A stretch of DNA of 64,000 bases, taken from NCBI GenBank assembly GCA_016932075.1, contig JAFGDP010000140.1, positions 1 to 64,000 on the forward strand, read 5' to 3'. Below are positions 17,811-26,258 of this stretch, piece after piece (the first letter of the stretch is position 1; each line of letters begins with the position of its first letter). The DNA comes from Chitinispirillaceae bacterium (GTDB lineage Bacteria > Fibrobacterota > Chitinivibrionia > Chitinivibrionales > Chitinispirillaceae). The notes beneath the pieces are model-generated. The model did not search any database. It saw only the letters and a program-made list of their open reading frames with translations, and was not told where the DNA came from. A program made the position numbers and the translations under genes.

Positions 17811-18125
17811 TCAGATACATTTAACGTAGGAATCGATACGCGACAGGGTAAGGAACTCCCGGATGTCCCTTGTCGCACCGACAATGTAAATCGCCCCGCT
17901 CACTGAATGGAACCATTTGATTGCCTTAATCAGAATTCCGATGCCGGGCGAGGAGAGGTAGCTTGTATATGATAAATCGAACACAACGCTTATCTTTCCC
18001 TCTTCGAGGATCTGTTTCAGATACTCCTCAACAATCGGGTCCTGCGTGTCAAAAGGGCCAGAGATCCGTATGGACTCCATACCCTGATACTGGCTTCGCT
18101 CTGCCTGCATACGAACAGCGCCCAT
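17811..18125 (-). CDS. STAS-domain protein (anti-sigma-factor antagonist type)
   Basis: A 104-residue single-domain STAS protein resembling SpoIIAA/RsbV. The core DLSYTSYLSSPGIGIL aligns with the usual D-L-S...D-S-S-G-L-G stretch and keeps the Ser that is phosphorylated in SpoIIAA, while the Asp before it is Ser. Members bind or release partner kinases or anti-sigma factors depending on phosphorylation. No partner kinase is nearby. It follows the polymerase gene by 24 bp inside the exopolysaccharide operon, so control of polymer production is a reasonable guess. Confidence 0.85.
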   Translation of the reverse strand: MGAVRMQAERSQYQGMESIRISGPFDTQDPIVEEYLKQILEEGKISVVFDLSYTSYLSSPGIGILIKAIKWFHSVSGAIYIVGATRDIREFLTLSRIDSYVKCI

Positions 18126-18149
18126 GTCATTGTCCCTTTTTGCAGTAGA

Positions 18150-19553
18150 TTATACGCCTGCGGCAGCCGGTACGCCATTATTTTCCTGCATCTGTCTTTC
18201 CTTAAACCTGTTGAGCGCCACTATCAGAATTCCGCACACGCACCAGAACGGCTCGGAGATCCGCACGATAATGAAGGTATTTGCAGTGAGAGCATGAACC
18301 ATAAGTCCCCAGAATCCTGCATAAAAACCCATTGCAAGCCCGTTGATCCTCTCTGAAATAGCAGCCTTCATGACCCTCCGAATTGTCCGGTGGACATTGA
18401 CCATGAGCCACAGGAGCGCGGAAAAACCGAAAATTCCCATCTCGGCAAGGGTTCTCACGAACTGGCCGTCAATAAAGGGATAACCGGTAATGCCGAAACC
18501 GAAAAACGGGTGCTCTATGAACCGCTTGAACAGGGTAATGGCGGAGTAGATGCGGGCCGATGATGACGTATCGAGCCGTATGCCGAAAATTTCGAACTGG
18601 CGGAACAGGTCGGTATTCTGAGTCACCTGGTGAAAGGTGAAATTGATCCGTTCCGAGGCAACGCTTGGAAAAACGAACGGCAGCAGGGCAACGCCGATAC
18701 AGATTATGATAAAGAAAAGCCCTTTATGACGCGCATTAAGAAACAGCACAAACGTTGCCACAATCGCCGCCACCCATCCGCTCCGGGAGATCGAAAAAAG
18801 GAGCACGATGAGTACCAGGGGCAGGAAGATTGTTATTGCCGTTTTTTCCCACCGCGATGACGACGATAAAAGCACTCCTGCCGCGATAGACGCGGTAAGC
18901 ACGAGATAGCCGGACAGGGTATTCCTCTCCGCCCGTTCCCCCTCAAAGGGGGCCTGCATCTCGCCGGTCGTGCCGGTCACCACCGAGATGAGCGCGTAGA
19001 TGCAGATTATGCCTGCTACCAGAAGGATGCTCGTAATGAGTATATTAATATCCTCCTCTTTTACGTAATTAATAACCACGAAAAAGAGGACAAAATACTC
19101 GATGATTTTAATGGTGAACAGCAGGCCGGAAGAAACGTCCACATTCCCCCGCATGATACCGAGGCTCGTTGACAGAATCGCGAGGAAGCAGTATACCAGT
19201 ATCGGCATATTAAGGTAATTTTTCATGGTAAAACCGATGTCCTTGTATATGGCTATGCGAAACAGCCAGCCCAGGGTCATGACCGTGAGCAGCAGATCCT
19301 CGGCCCGCACCGTAATCTCTCGTTTTACGGTCTGACCGACCTCGAGCTCGGGTGAAAGCAGCATGGAGAAAATGAGCAGTACCAGCGATATTTTAACACT
19401 GAAAAAACAGACAATAAACAGACAGATGGCGACAAGTCCTACGATGATAACGTTCATCTCCCTTCCAACGGTGAAATAGGAGAGAACAAAGCTGCCGATG
19501 ACGATGAACGGTAGATACAGGATAAGCGGATTCCTGCCCTGGAATGCTGCCAT
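18150..19553 (-). CDS. Wzy-type O-antigen ligase/polymerase
   Basis: A 467-residue membrane protein with about 11-12 helices and the Wzy_C/O-antigen ligase core. The motif FSISRSGW and the periplasmic loop ending HPFFGFGITGYPFID are characteristic. It would polymerise the lipid-linked repeat in the periplasm or ligate it. The start lies 6 bp after the Wzc-like gene, in an operon with it and the export protein. Confidence 0.88.
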   Translation of the reverse strand: MAAFQGRNPLILYLPFIVIGSFVLSYFTVGREMNVIIVGLVAICLFIVCFFSVKISLVLLIFSMLLSPELEVGQTVKREITVRAEDLLLTVMTLGWLFRIAIYKDIGFTMKNYLNMPILVYCFLAILSTSLGIMRGNVDVSSGLLFTIKIIEYFVLFFVVINYVKEEDINILITSILLVAGIICIYALISVVTGTTGEMQAPFEGERAERNTLSGYLVLTASIAAGVLLSSSSRWEKTAITIFLPLVLIVLLFSISRSGWVAAIVATFVLFLNARHKGLFFIIICIGVALLPFVFPSVASERINFTFHQVTQNTDLFRQFEIFGIRLDTSSSARIYSAITLFKRFIEHPFFGFGITGYPFIDGQFVRTLAEMGIFGFSALLWLMVNVHRTIRRVMKAAISERINGLAMGFYAGFWGLMVHALTANTFIIVRISEPFWCVCGILIVALNRFKERQMQENNGVPAAAGV

Positions 19554-19559
19554 ACGGGA

Positions 19560-21818
19560 TTATGCCGCCTTGAAGAGGCGTAAATGACGCCGTTTTTTCT
19601 TCTTCTTTTCCTTGCTCGGGCTGTAGGCATACATGTAATATGACTGGTAGGTAAGCCCGGTGGTTTCGGGCCTGATATCATTGAGTACGAGTCCGAGGAT
19701 GCGCGCTTGGACCGCTTCAAGCCGCTCCTTGGCAAGCCGCAGGCTGTTCCGCGGCGCCTTGCCGACCATGTACACCATGATAACGCCATCGACCTTAGTC
19801 GAGAGCACCATGGAATCCGCAACGGGCAGAAGCGGCGGCGCGTCGACGAGGATCATATCGAATTCCTGCTGGAGCTCATGAAGGAACGTGTTCATCCTTT
19901 TTGAGGAGATCAATTCCGTGGGATTGGGCGGGCGGTGGCCGTACGTGATGATATGAAAATTGTCAAGTCCCGGCATGGCAAGGATCTCTTCCATGGAAAA
20001 GTGACCGAGCGCCAGGTCGGTAATGGAACGCACGCATTCTCTCCAGTCAATCTTTTGTATCAGGATATCCGAGGTTCCCGGTCCCTGTATCGTGCCGAAT
20101 ATCTTCTGCATGGAAGGCCGGCGCAGATTGCATTCAAGAAGGAGCACTTTTTTACCCTGCTGTGCAAACGCGACCGCGAGGTTTGCGATGGTGGTGCTTT
20201 TACCTTCCTGCATGGTGGCAGAGGTCAGCAGGATCGTCTTCACCGAACGGTCGAAGGAGAGATATTCGAGGTTGGTGCGTAGGATACGGTATGCCTCGGC
20301 GGTTGGATCCTTGGGAATAAAATGAGTCACCAGATACTGTCGCAGGTGCGCGTGGGATTTATCCGCCTTCTCAAGACGCATCCTCTGCTCGTCTATGTGG
20401 ATGTGCGGGATCACGGCAAGCACGGTAAGCTTGAGGGTCCGCTCCACGTCCTCGATGGTGCCGATGGAGGTGTCGAACATCTCGCGGATAATGGCGAAAA
20501 TGATCCCGAACAGCAGTCCGAGAAGAACCCCGACGCTCGCTATCTGAAAAAGGTTCTTGTTGAAGGGCTTGCCTGGCAGGAGCGCGAGCGACAGGATCGA
20601 CACATCGTCAACCGCGCCGGCTTCGGCAATGCGCGATTCCTCGAGCTTTTTTATCAGCATGCTGGCAAGCTCTTCCTTAACCTTGAGCTTACGTACCAGC
20701 CGTGCATATTCAAGCTCATTAGAGGGCAGCTGGAGCATTTCTTTCTCGATAGAGCCGCGTTCATGTAAAAGCTTCTTTTTCTTTTTCGCAAGGTCGACAA
20801 GCTTATCGTCGTACACACTTACGATTTGCTCGGTCGTTTCCTTGATCCGCTTTTCGGTTTCCATGATCGCCGGGTGGCCCTTGGTCCGGTAGGCGAGCTG
20901 GTCGTTAAGCTGCATCTGGTACTGGATAAGCCGGTTGTTGAGCTGCATAAGGCCCGGATCCGCATCGGTAAATTGCGACACCCACCCAATCGCGGTAACG
21001 GTATCAACCATGCCGGCGATCCGTATTGTCGAATCGCTTTTCACCACACCCTTTTTGCCATCCGAAACCGGCTCCGCCTTTCCGGAAACGGAGCGAACCA
21101 GCTTTGCTTGTTCCATGGCGATAGTGGCGACGGCATCCTCAAGCTCTTTTAATTTTTTGTCAAGTTCCGCGGCCTGGGTGATAATGCGGGAGGTATTGGC
21201 GTCTATTGACGGTATTTTCTGGCTCTCTTCGAACCGCTTGACCTCGTGTTCGGTCGTCGACAGTTCGGACATGCAGCGACCAAGCTGTTCCTCCACAAAC
21301 TGCTTGGTTTTTGAAGCCTGGAGCTTTTTTGTGTCGAGAGAGTACTCCTTGTAGGCGAACGCAACGGCATTGGCAATGTCGCGGGCCTCTTTTGGAATTC
21401 CCGAGACCGCAGAAATACATATGATATTGGTTCCAGAATTGGCAGTGGTGGAAATCTTACCGCGCAACCCTTCGATGACCGACAATACGCGCTCGTCGTC
21501 CGGATACTCGTCATCCGCCACGGAATCGGCGATGAGGGAAAGCCGCTTGGCGGCCCTGATCAGTACCGGAAAGCTTGAGATCACGTTTGTCTGCGTTTCG
21601 ATATTGTCCCAGGTTCCATAGAGGAACGACTCGGTGCCAAGCCCCATAACATTGTAGCGGTCAACCTTTACCGATGCGGCAACGCGATACAACGGCGGCT
21701 TGGTCTTCGCGAAAATAAAGCTGAAAACAAGGGAAAGGATAATGGTAAGCACCACGATCTTGTACTGCTTGCGAAATATCCTCTCATAGTCGGCAATCTG
21801 GAAGTCGTATTGAGCCAT
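19560..21818 (-). CDS. Wzc-type polysaccharide co-polymerase and tyrosine kinase
   Basis: A 752-residue inner-membrane protein. A Wzz-type domain with two membrane helices (about 18-36 and 430-450) encloses a long periplasmic coiled coil, and the C-terminal third is a BY-kinase-type ATPase. Walker A is MQEGKSTTIANLA, and Walker B is ILVDAPPLLPVAD. The Walker A' region reads LLLECNLRRP instead of the usual D-x-D-x-R, so kinase activity may differ. The C-terminus holds a Tyr cluster (YQSYYMYAY) for autophosphorylation and a Lys-rich tail. It would control chain length and export with the Wza-like protein 15 bp upstream. Confidence 0.93.
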   Translation of the reverse strand: MAQYDFQIADYERIFRKQYKIVVLTIILSLVFSFIFAKTKPPLYRVAASVKVDRYNVMGLGTESFLYGTWDNIETQTNVISSFPVLIRAAKRLSLIADSVADDEYPDDERVLSVIEGLRGKISTTANSGTNIICISAVSGIPKEARDIANAVAFAYKEYSLDTKKLQASKTKQFVEEQLGRCMSELSTTEHEVKRFEESQKIPSIDANTSRIITQAAELDKKLKELEDAVATIAMEQAKLVRSVSGKAEPVSDGKKGVVKSDSTIRIAGMVDTVTAIGWVSQFTDADPGLMQLNNRLIQYQMQLNDQLAYRTKGHPAIMETEKRIKETTEQIVSVYDDKLVDLAKKKKKLLHERGSIEKEMLQLPSNELEYARLVRKLKVKEELASMLIKKLEESRIAEAGAVDDVSILSLALLPGKPFNKNLFQIASVGVLLGLLFGIIFAIIREMFDTSIGTIEDVERTLKLTVLAVIPHIHIDEQRMRLEKADKSHAHLRQYLVTHFIPKDPTAEAYRILRTNLEYLSFDRSVKTILLTSATMQEGKSTTIANLAVAFAQQGKKVLLLECNLRRPSMQKIFGTIQGPGTSDILIQKIDWRECVRSITDLALGHFSMEEILAMPGLDNFHIITYGHRPPNPTELISSKRMNTFLHELQQEFDMILVDAPPLLPVADSMVLSTKVDGVIMVYMVGKAPRNSLRLAKERLEAVQARILGLVLNDIRPETTGLTYQSYYMYAYSPSKEKKKKKRRHLRLFKAA

Positions 21819-21833
21819 AGCGATATCCTTGTA

Positions 21834-22700
21834 TTACGGTATAACCGAAGGCGCAACGAGCCGCATTACATAGTACCAGGGCATGACGAGCGAAAGCCCG
21901 TACATGACTTCCCTGAACGTCGTATAAAGCCGCCGCGGAACGAATATGATGTCCTGATCCTGCAGCTCCAGATTATACTCAAGCCGGCCGTCCCGCATAA
22001 GGGCCTGCAGGTCGATTGAATAGATGGTCACCTTTTCCTTTCCGCTCCTGATGAGCTTGATCGATCGCCGGTACGCATCATCCTTGCACCCGCCGGCCTT
22101 GGAAAGCGCGTCGATGAAACGATCGCCCTTGGTAAAGGTAAGCGCGCCGCTTTTCAACACCTCGCCGAACAGGTAGATCTGCGGTTCATATCTACGTTTG
22201 GAAATGAAAATCTCGCAAAACGGCGACACGATATAGGGAAGGAGCTTGTCCTCAATCGCCTTTTGCGCGCTGATGACCGAAAGCCCGGCTACCTCCACCT
22301 CTCCGACCGGCAATATGACAATCTTACCCGCCTCGTTCACCCGCTTTCGCTCGAACCGTTTTTCATCGCTCACCGGCAGCTTTTCATAGATCACCACCTC
22401 AAGCTCATCACCGGGATAGATAATCTCCGAATGGATGCGGGAAGCGATCAGTTCGCTTTTGTCTTTGGGAAGCGCCGTACCGGCTATCTGCGCCATTTCC
22501 TTTTTTTCAACGGTAACGGAGTGTACGCCAGCCGACCCTCCCTTTCCCCCCGTTCCTCCCTGGGAAAGCGTCACCCGTTTTGCGCATCCGGCCGCAATCA
22601 TAATAATCACGCTCACTCCGAGGATGAAAAAACAACGGTGCGGCAGCGGTGACCCGCGCTTTTGGGTATACCCCATGTGCGTGTGCGGTCCCATACTCAT
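21834..22700 (-). CDS. Wza-type polysaccharide export lipoprotein
   Basis: A 288-residue export protein. A lipoprotein signal ends in the lipobox IAAGC at about residue 39, followed by a Poly_export domain (YPGDELEVVIYEKLPVSD), at least one SLBB domain (IYLFGEVLKSGALTFTKGDRF) and a C-terminal hydrophobic helix. It is probably the outer-membrane pore for the polymer. The start is uncertain: ATGs at 22700, 22694 and 22676 are in frame, and the last gives the most typical signal peptide. No strong ribosome-binding site was seen. Confidence 0.9.
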   Translation of the reverse strand: MSMGPHTHMGYTQKRGSPLPHRCFFILGVSVIIMIAAGCAKRVTLSQGGTGGKGGSAGVHSVTVEKKEMAQIAGTALPKDKSELIASRIHSEIIYPGDELEVVIYEKLPVSDEKRFERKRVNEAGKIVILPVGEVEVAGLSVISAQKAIEDKLLPYIVSPFCEIFISKRRYEPQIYLFGEVLKSGALTFTKGDRFIDALSKAGGCKDDAYRRSIKLIRSGKEKVTIYSIDLQALMRDGRLEYNLELQDQDIIFVPRRLYTTFREVMYGLSLVMPWYYVMRLVAPSVIP

Positions 22701-22749
22701 GTTATCGGCACAACCTCTCGTACTGTAAAGATATTCAAGGGGTTACTCT

Positions 22750-22838
22750 TTAGAACGCGGTTTGTCATGATACGACCGAATATCATGTATTTACACAAAA
22801 AGGAAACCCCTCATGTTGGGGTGTGCAAACCGCTCTAA
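22750..22838 (-). promoter_or_regulatory. Three-way-junction-like leader upstream of the Wza gene
   Basis: An outer stem pairs 22826-22838 with 22750-22764 (13 bp with a 2-nt bulge) on the minus-strand RNA. Inside it are two smaller hairpins: 22806-22810 with 22818-22822 (ACCCC/GGGGT), followed by a T-rich run, and 22766-22771 with 22782-22787 (CATGAT/ATCATG). A closing stem around two hairpins is the shape of many structured leaders. It matches no riboswitch class that I recognise. Confidence 0.45.
22797..22822 (-). terminator. Weak intrinsic terminator or attenuator
   Basis: Within the leader, the 5-bp G/C hairpin ACCCC-AACATGA-GGGGT is followed on the minus strand by TTTCCTTTTT. It could end transcripts from the peptidase gene or act as an attenuator for the Wza operon. 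Confidence 0.4.
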
Positions 22839-22941
22839 CAACCAGCAAAATCAAGCACTCTTACCTGAGCGGTTTAGTAAAGGGTACCATAAATCGGTGT
22901 AATATGCAAGCAAGGCACGGGAAATGCGGATTTCGGACATC

Positions 22942-23385
22942 CTAAAGAACCGCTTGCGGCCTAAAGAGCATTTTTATCCGCACCAAGATGCACAGAATCG
23001 CGCCAAGCGGGAGCGCGAGAAGCGAAAAGGGAGTAGTGATCCAGAAGGCTCGTACTCTTCCGTTGTGTTTAAGCGATGTCACCCGGCCGATAATCCATGT
23101 CGCAGGAACCTGTGCCGAGGAATCCGGACTTGAATCACCCCTGATCCATACCTCTTCTGTTCCATCCGGACTATGGCCCCTTTTTATCAACCGATGGATC
23201 ACCAGCCGCTCTCCGCAAAAAACAGCGACAACCGAACCGACCCGAGGCAGCGTATTCTGTCTGGTGATGGTAACGCGGTCTCCGGACCTGATAAACGGCC
23301 ACATGCTCCTGCCTTCAAGCGTCACCTCGCAGAACCCTGAGGTGGCGAGTGTCGCGAGGAGTGCCGCTTTGTGGTCAGGCCTCAT
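22942..23385 (-). CDS. Signal-peptidase-like (S24/S26) protein
   Basis: A 147-residue protein of the S24/S26 peptidase fold. The Ser region is VTLEGRSMWPFIRSGD, where SM-P is the usual nucleophile motif. VGSVVAVFCGERLVIHRLIKR holds the strand and likely general-base region, and WIRGDSSPDSS follows. One hydrophobic helix lies at the C-terminus instead of the usual N-terminal anchor. The start at 23385 has a very strong GGAGGGGGAGGGGAG site and overlaps the HprK-like gene by 11 bp. It could be a dedicated peptidase for a peptide product; activity is unproven because the catalytic Lys is replaced or shifted. Confidence 0.75.
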   Translation of the reverse strand: MRPDHKAALLATLATSGFCEVTLEGRSMWPFIRSGDRVTITRQNTLPRVGSVVAVFCGERLVIHRLIKRGHSPDGTEEVWIRGDSSPDSSAQVPATWIIGRVTSLKHNGRVRAFWITTPFSLLALPLGAILCILVRIKMLFRPQAVL

Positions 23386-24205
23386 TGAATGTCTCCCCTC
23401 CCCCTCCAAAGACAGCGGAACGTATTTCATCGGAATAAGGCCTGAAACAAAGATCATACGCAGGAATTGCATTGGCTATACGGGAAGCGATCACAAGCAT
23501 ACGCTGCATATCGTGCGCCTGTTTTGAAAAATGACATACTACCTGCAGAAAATGCGCACAGGTCTCTTCCCTTTCGAGGCGTACGATTTTCGTAGCCGGC
23601 TGTTTATTGAGGAAATAGAGGCCTGCCGCTCGAAAGAATCCAGGAAAGGCCGGGCCGCTCCCCATCTCGCCCCAGAAAGGTGTACCGCTCACCCGGACCA
23701 CGCCGGCACGGTCCACCCTGAGGACGCACAGTTCGTCATTGAGCGCAGCTTCACCCGAAAGGAGCCTCACCGTTGTTGTCTTTCCTGCGCCGGACCTGCC
23801 GGCAAACACATAGCCGCGCCCTCCCCGCGTCACGATCGCCGCCGCATGAACAAGCACTGCATGACGATTCGGCAGAAGCGCGCTTACCAGCACCCGCAGG
23901 CACGCATCAAAGGAGTAGATCGAGCAATCGAGCCGCAGTATCCCAGATCCCTGCGACCACGTACATCTGAAATCCGTTCTCTCGATTCGCCCCCGCGCAA
24001 ACGTCACCTTGTTCATGCGCGGCATGGCGGTCCGGCCCTTGCCCGGCCTTTTCACAAATAAACAGACAAATCGAATGCGCGTCGCTCGATTGTCAACGAT
24101 CCAGCCATAATACCGTTTTTTAATGCGGCGCGCCATGCCGGCATTGGCAACAACAAAACCAAGAGCGCACCCTCCAATGACTATCGTAATCGTTTGCGCC
24201 TTCAT
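23375..24205 (-). CDS. HprK-related P-loop kinase
   Basis: A 276-residue protein with the HPr-kinase-like P-loop fold. Walker A is GRSGAGKTTTVRLLSG, preceded by VLVHAAAIVTRGGRGYVFAG, a hallmark of HprK-related proteins in exosortase and lasso-peptide loci. It lacks the N-terminal domain of true HprK. Such proteins phosphorylate peptides or small partners; PadeK in the paeninodin lasso-peptide cluster is a known example. It overlaps the nucleotidyltransferase gene by 4 bp and the S26-like gene by 11 bp, so the three are made together. The start at 24205 was taken over an upstream ATG at 24247, which would overlap more. Confidence 0.8.
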   Translation of the reverse strand: MKAQTITIVIGGCALGFVVANAGMARRIKKRYYGWIVDNRATRIRFVCLFVKRPGKGRTAMPRMNKVTFARGRIERTDFRCTWSQGSGILRLDCSIYSFDACLRVLVSALLPNRHAVLVHAAAIVTRGGRGYVFAGRSGAGKTTTVRLLSGEAALNDELCVLRVDRAGVVRVSGTPFWGEMGSGPAFPGFFRAAGLYFLNKQPATKIVRLEREETCAHFLQVVCHFSKQAHDMQRMLVIASRIANAIPAYDLCFRPYSDEIRSAVFGGGGETFNEA

Positions 24206-25221
24206 GCGACGGTTTTTCTTACCAGTGAAAAAAAACGACGGGCACACAATCCGAGATAGCTGCGCTCACCGTACATGGCTTCAAGTGTCTGCCGCGGAGG
24301 AAGGAGTGATCCTGCGAAATAGCCGGCCGTATCGTGCCATGACGTGCACGAAAGCGCGAGCGCGCACTCGCCGTACCCTTCCCGTTCCCCGTTTCTTACC
24401 AAAGTATCGATGAGGATTCGTCTGATGAAGGGGAGCGTGACAGGCTGATGCGCGAGATCGTCCCGCCTGATACAGCCGAGCGACTGCAGCCGCCGCAGCG
24501 CTATTGAGACAATGAAGGTGTCATTTCTTTCGAGCATTGTATTGTAATGGCCAGCACGCAAGAGCATCAGAACATCTGCGAGCCACACCATTCTGGCAAA
24601 TCCATGCTTGAGACCGTGAAAGGCCGCGTGCAAGGCTGCACACGACGCCGAAGGAACAAGATAGCCGGGCAGCAGGCGGCTCTGCTCGAGGGCGAGATCG
24701 AATGGTTTCGTTATCAACCTTCGTCCCGGAATCCGGTCCGCGCCCCATAAATCGCAATGAAGATCGATCATGACACCCTTCCGTGTCCAGACTCCTTTGT
24801 ACGAACGGTACGGGAGAAACCCGTTTTTCCTGAGAACCGCCTGCACTTCAGCAAGGTTGTTGTCCGGAAGGAAAAGGTCAATATCGCTCATGCAGCGGGC
24901 AAGGGGCTCGTGATAAACATGCTCATACAGGGCAATACCCTGCATCAGCGCAATGCGACCGGTACGCGTCAATGCTTCCCGCAGATCGCGCAGCACCTGC
25001 AGGGCGAGATCCTTGTAAATGAGCGCATTTTCATAGGCACGGCGGAACCGGTCCATGCCCCGCCGGGAAAGCGATGGCTCCTCGCTGACTGCGGGATACA
25101 TCAGCGCGGCGATTCCCTGATACTCGAGCTCATCAAGCAATCGTTCGTCGTCAAGTGCTGCAAGGGCAGGAGGAGAGAGCGGCTCTCCATACACTGCCGA
25201 GCGTACCAACCCGGACATCAT
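24202..25221 (-). CDS. Nucleotidyltransferase-family protein (NTP_transf_5 type)
   Basis: A 339-residue protein of the uncharacterised nucleotidyltransferase family often found next to HprK-related kinases and PqqD proteins. The motif LMQGIALYEHVYHEPLARC with MSDIDLFLP supplies the D-x-D metal site. The rest is helical, with the segment AFHGLKHGFARMVWLADV. The start at 25221 or 25218 lies 13 bp after the HD-GYP stop; a longer reading from 25419 would overlap that gene by nearly 190 bp. A nucleotidyltransferase also accompanies the kinase in the paeninodin cluster. The substrate is unknown. Confidence 0.8.
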   Translation of the reverse strand: MMSGLVRSAVYGEPLSPPALAALDDERLLDELEYQGIAALMYPAVSEEPSLSRRGMDRFRRAYENALIYKDLALQVLRDLREALTRTGRIALMQGIALYEHVYHEPLARCMSDIDLFLPDNNLAEVQAVLRKNGFLPYRSYKGVWTRKGVMIDLHCDLWGADRIPGRRLITKPFDLALEQSRLLPGYLVPSASCAALHAAFHGLKHGFARMVWLADVLMLLRAGHYNTMLERNDTFIVSIALRRLQSLGCIRRDDLAHQPVTLPFIRRILIDTLVRNGEREGYGECALALSCTSWHDTAGYFAGSLLPPRQTLEAMYGERSYLGLCARRFFSLVRKTVA

Positions 25222-25234
25222 AGGTGAAAAATAA

Positions 25235-26254
25235 TTATCGTTCGCCGTGGACGTCCTTGCCTTCAGGACGCGCATACTCGTCCGCATATACAATGCTGAC
25301 GATGTAAATGTTGGTGTCTTTCGAAAGATCAATGACAAGCGGTTCAATGTCCGGTTCGTTTTCCTCAATCGTACTGACAACGGGCCGCAGCGGAGCTCCG
25401 GGAATCGTCCGTAGCACACGGCCGGTCATGTTGTTGTTCAATTTTACCATACTGCCGACCGGATAAATACCGAGCGCTTCAATAAATGCCCTCAGGATCG
25501 GTTTGCTGTAGAGAACCTCCTTGTCCGCGATAATCGCCTTCATGGCGTCCGACGGATGGAACGGTTTTCTAAACGGACGCTGGTGCGTGAGCGCTTCAAA
25601 TGAGTCGCAGATGCCCACGATCCGTGAAAACGTGTGCAGTTCGCCGCCAAGCGTCTCACCGTACCCCTGGTCGTTTTCCCGTTTATGCTCTTCAAGGATG
25701 ACACTGAGAAGCCATGGGAAATCGCTGCGGAGATTTTCAAAAAACGTGTATCCTGCCATGGGATGCATCTCCACTTTTTTCTGCTCGGCCTTCGACAGCG
25801 AACGGCCGTGCGCGTAATAGGCGGGATCGATTTTGGTCATTCCTATGTCGTGCAGCAGCGCCGCCACGCCAAGCTCGGTTATCTCCTTGACGGATAAGTC
25901 GATCTGGCAACCGACAGCGCAGGACAGAAAAGCCGTATTGAGCGAGTGACAGACGAGCGGATCGCCGTTGTAGGAAGGGCGTGCGACCTCAAGAAGCATA
26001 TCCGGCGTTTTCCGGATCGAGTAGAGAACCATTTCAGCCATGGAAAACAATTTGGTGAATGGAAGCTGCCGTACATCATCGGGCGGCTCTCCCACAAGGC
26101 GGCGCTCCAGAACATCATGCAGCATGTCCGTGAGCTCGGCGTAGCTGCGTGAATACGGTTTGTTGCGTGCGATCGGGGAATGGTCGCTTTTCACATAGAT
26201 CGCCTCAATAGTGATCATTGCCGCATCCAACTCCTGTTTCCGTTCCTTATCCAT
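25235..26254 (-). CDS. HD-GYP domain protein (c-di-GMP phosphodiesterase type)
   Basis: A 339-residue protein with an HD-GYP domain in the middle (about 110-260). LLHDIGMTKID is the HD motif; HPMAGYTFFENL and LEEHKRENDQGY stand where HD-GYP proteins have their second His region and the GYP motif, here reading Q-G-Y. IVGICDSFEALTHQRPFR is also typical. The altered GYP leaves catalytic activity uncertain. The start at 26254 is 4 bp after the WecA-type gene. It probably links exopolysaccharide production to cyclic-di-GMP. Confidence 0.85.
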   Translation of the reverse strand: MDKERKQELDAAMITIEAIYVKSDHSPIARNKPYSRSYAELTDMLHDVLERRLVGEPPDDVRQLPFTKLFSMAEMVLYSIRKTPDMLLEVARPSYNGDPLVCHSLNTAFLSCAVGCQIDLSVKEITELGVAALLHDIGMTKIDPAYYAHGRSLSKAEQKKVEMHPMAGYTFFENLRSDFPWLLSVILEEHKRENDQGYGETLGGELHTFSRIVGICDSFEALTHQRPFRKPFHPSDAMKAIIADKEVLYSKPILRAFIEALGIYPVGSMVKLNNNMTGRVLRTIPGAPLRPVVSTIEENEPDIEPLVIDLSKDTNIYIVSIVYADEYARPEGKDVHGER

Positions 26255-26258
26255 AGCG

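Noticed and set aside
22693..22730. A second sigma-28 promoter directly before the Wza gene
   Set aside because: GCCGATAA is a perfect -10 element, but no matching -35 stands 11 bp upstream, and the site touches the first ATG.
22701..22941. A JUMPstart/ops element for RfaH in the Wza leader
   Set aside because: The GGCGGTAG ops core was not found on the coding strand.
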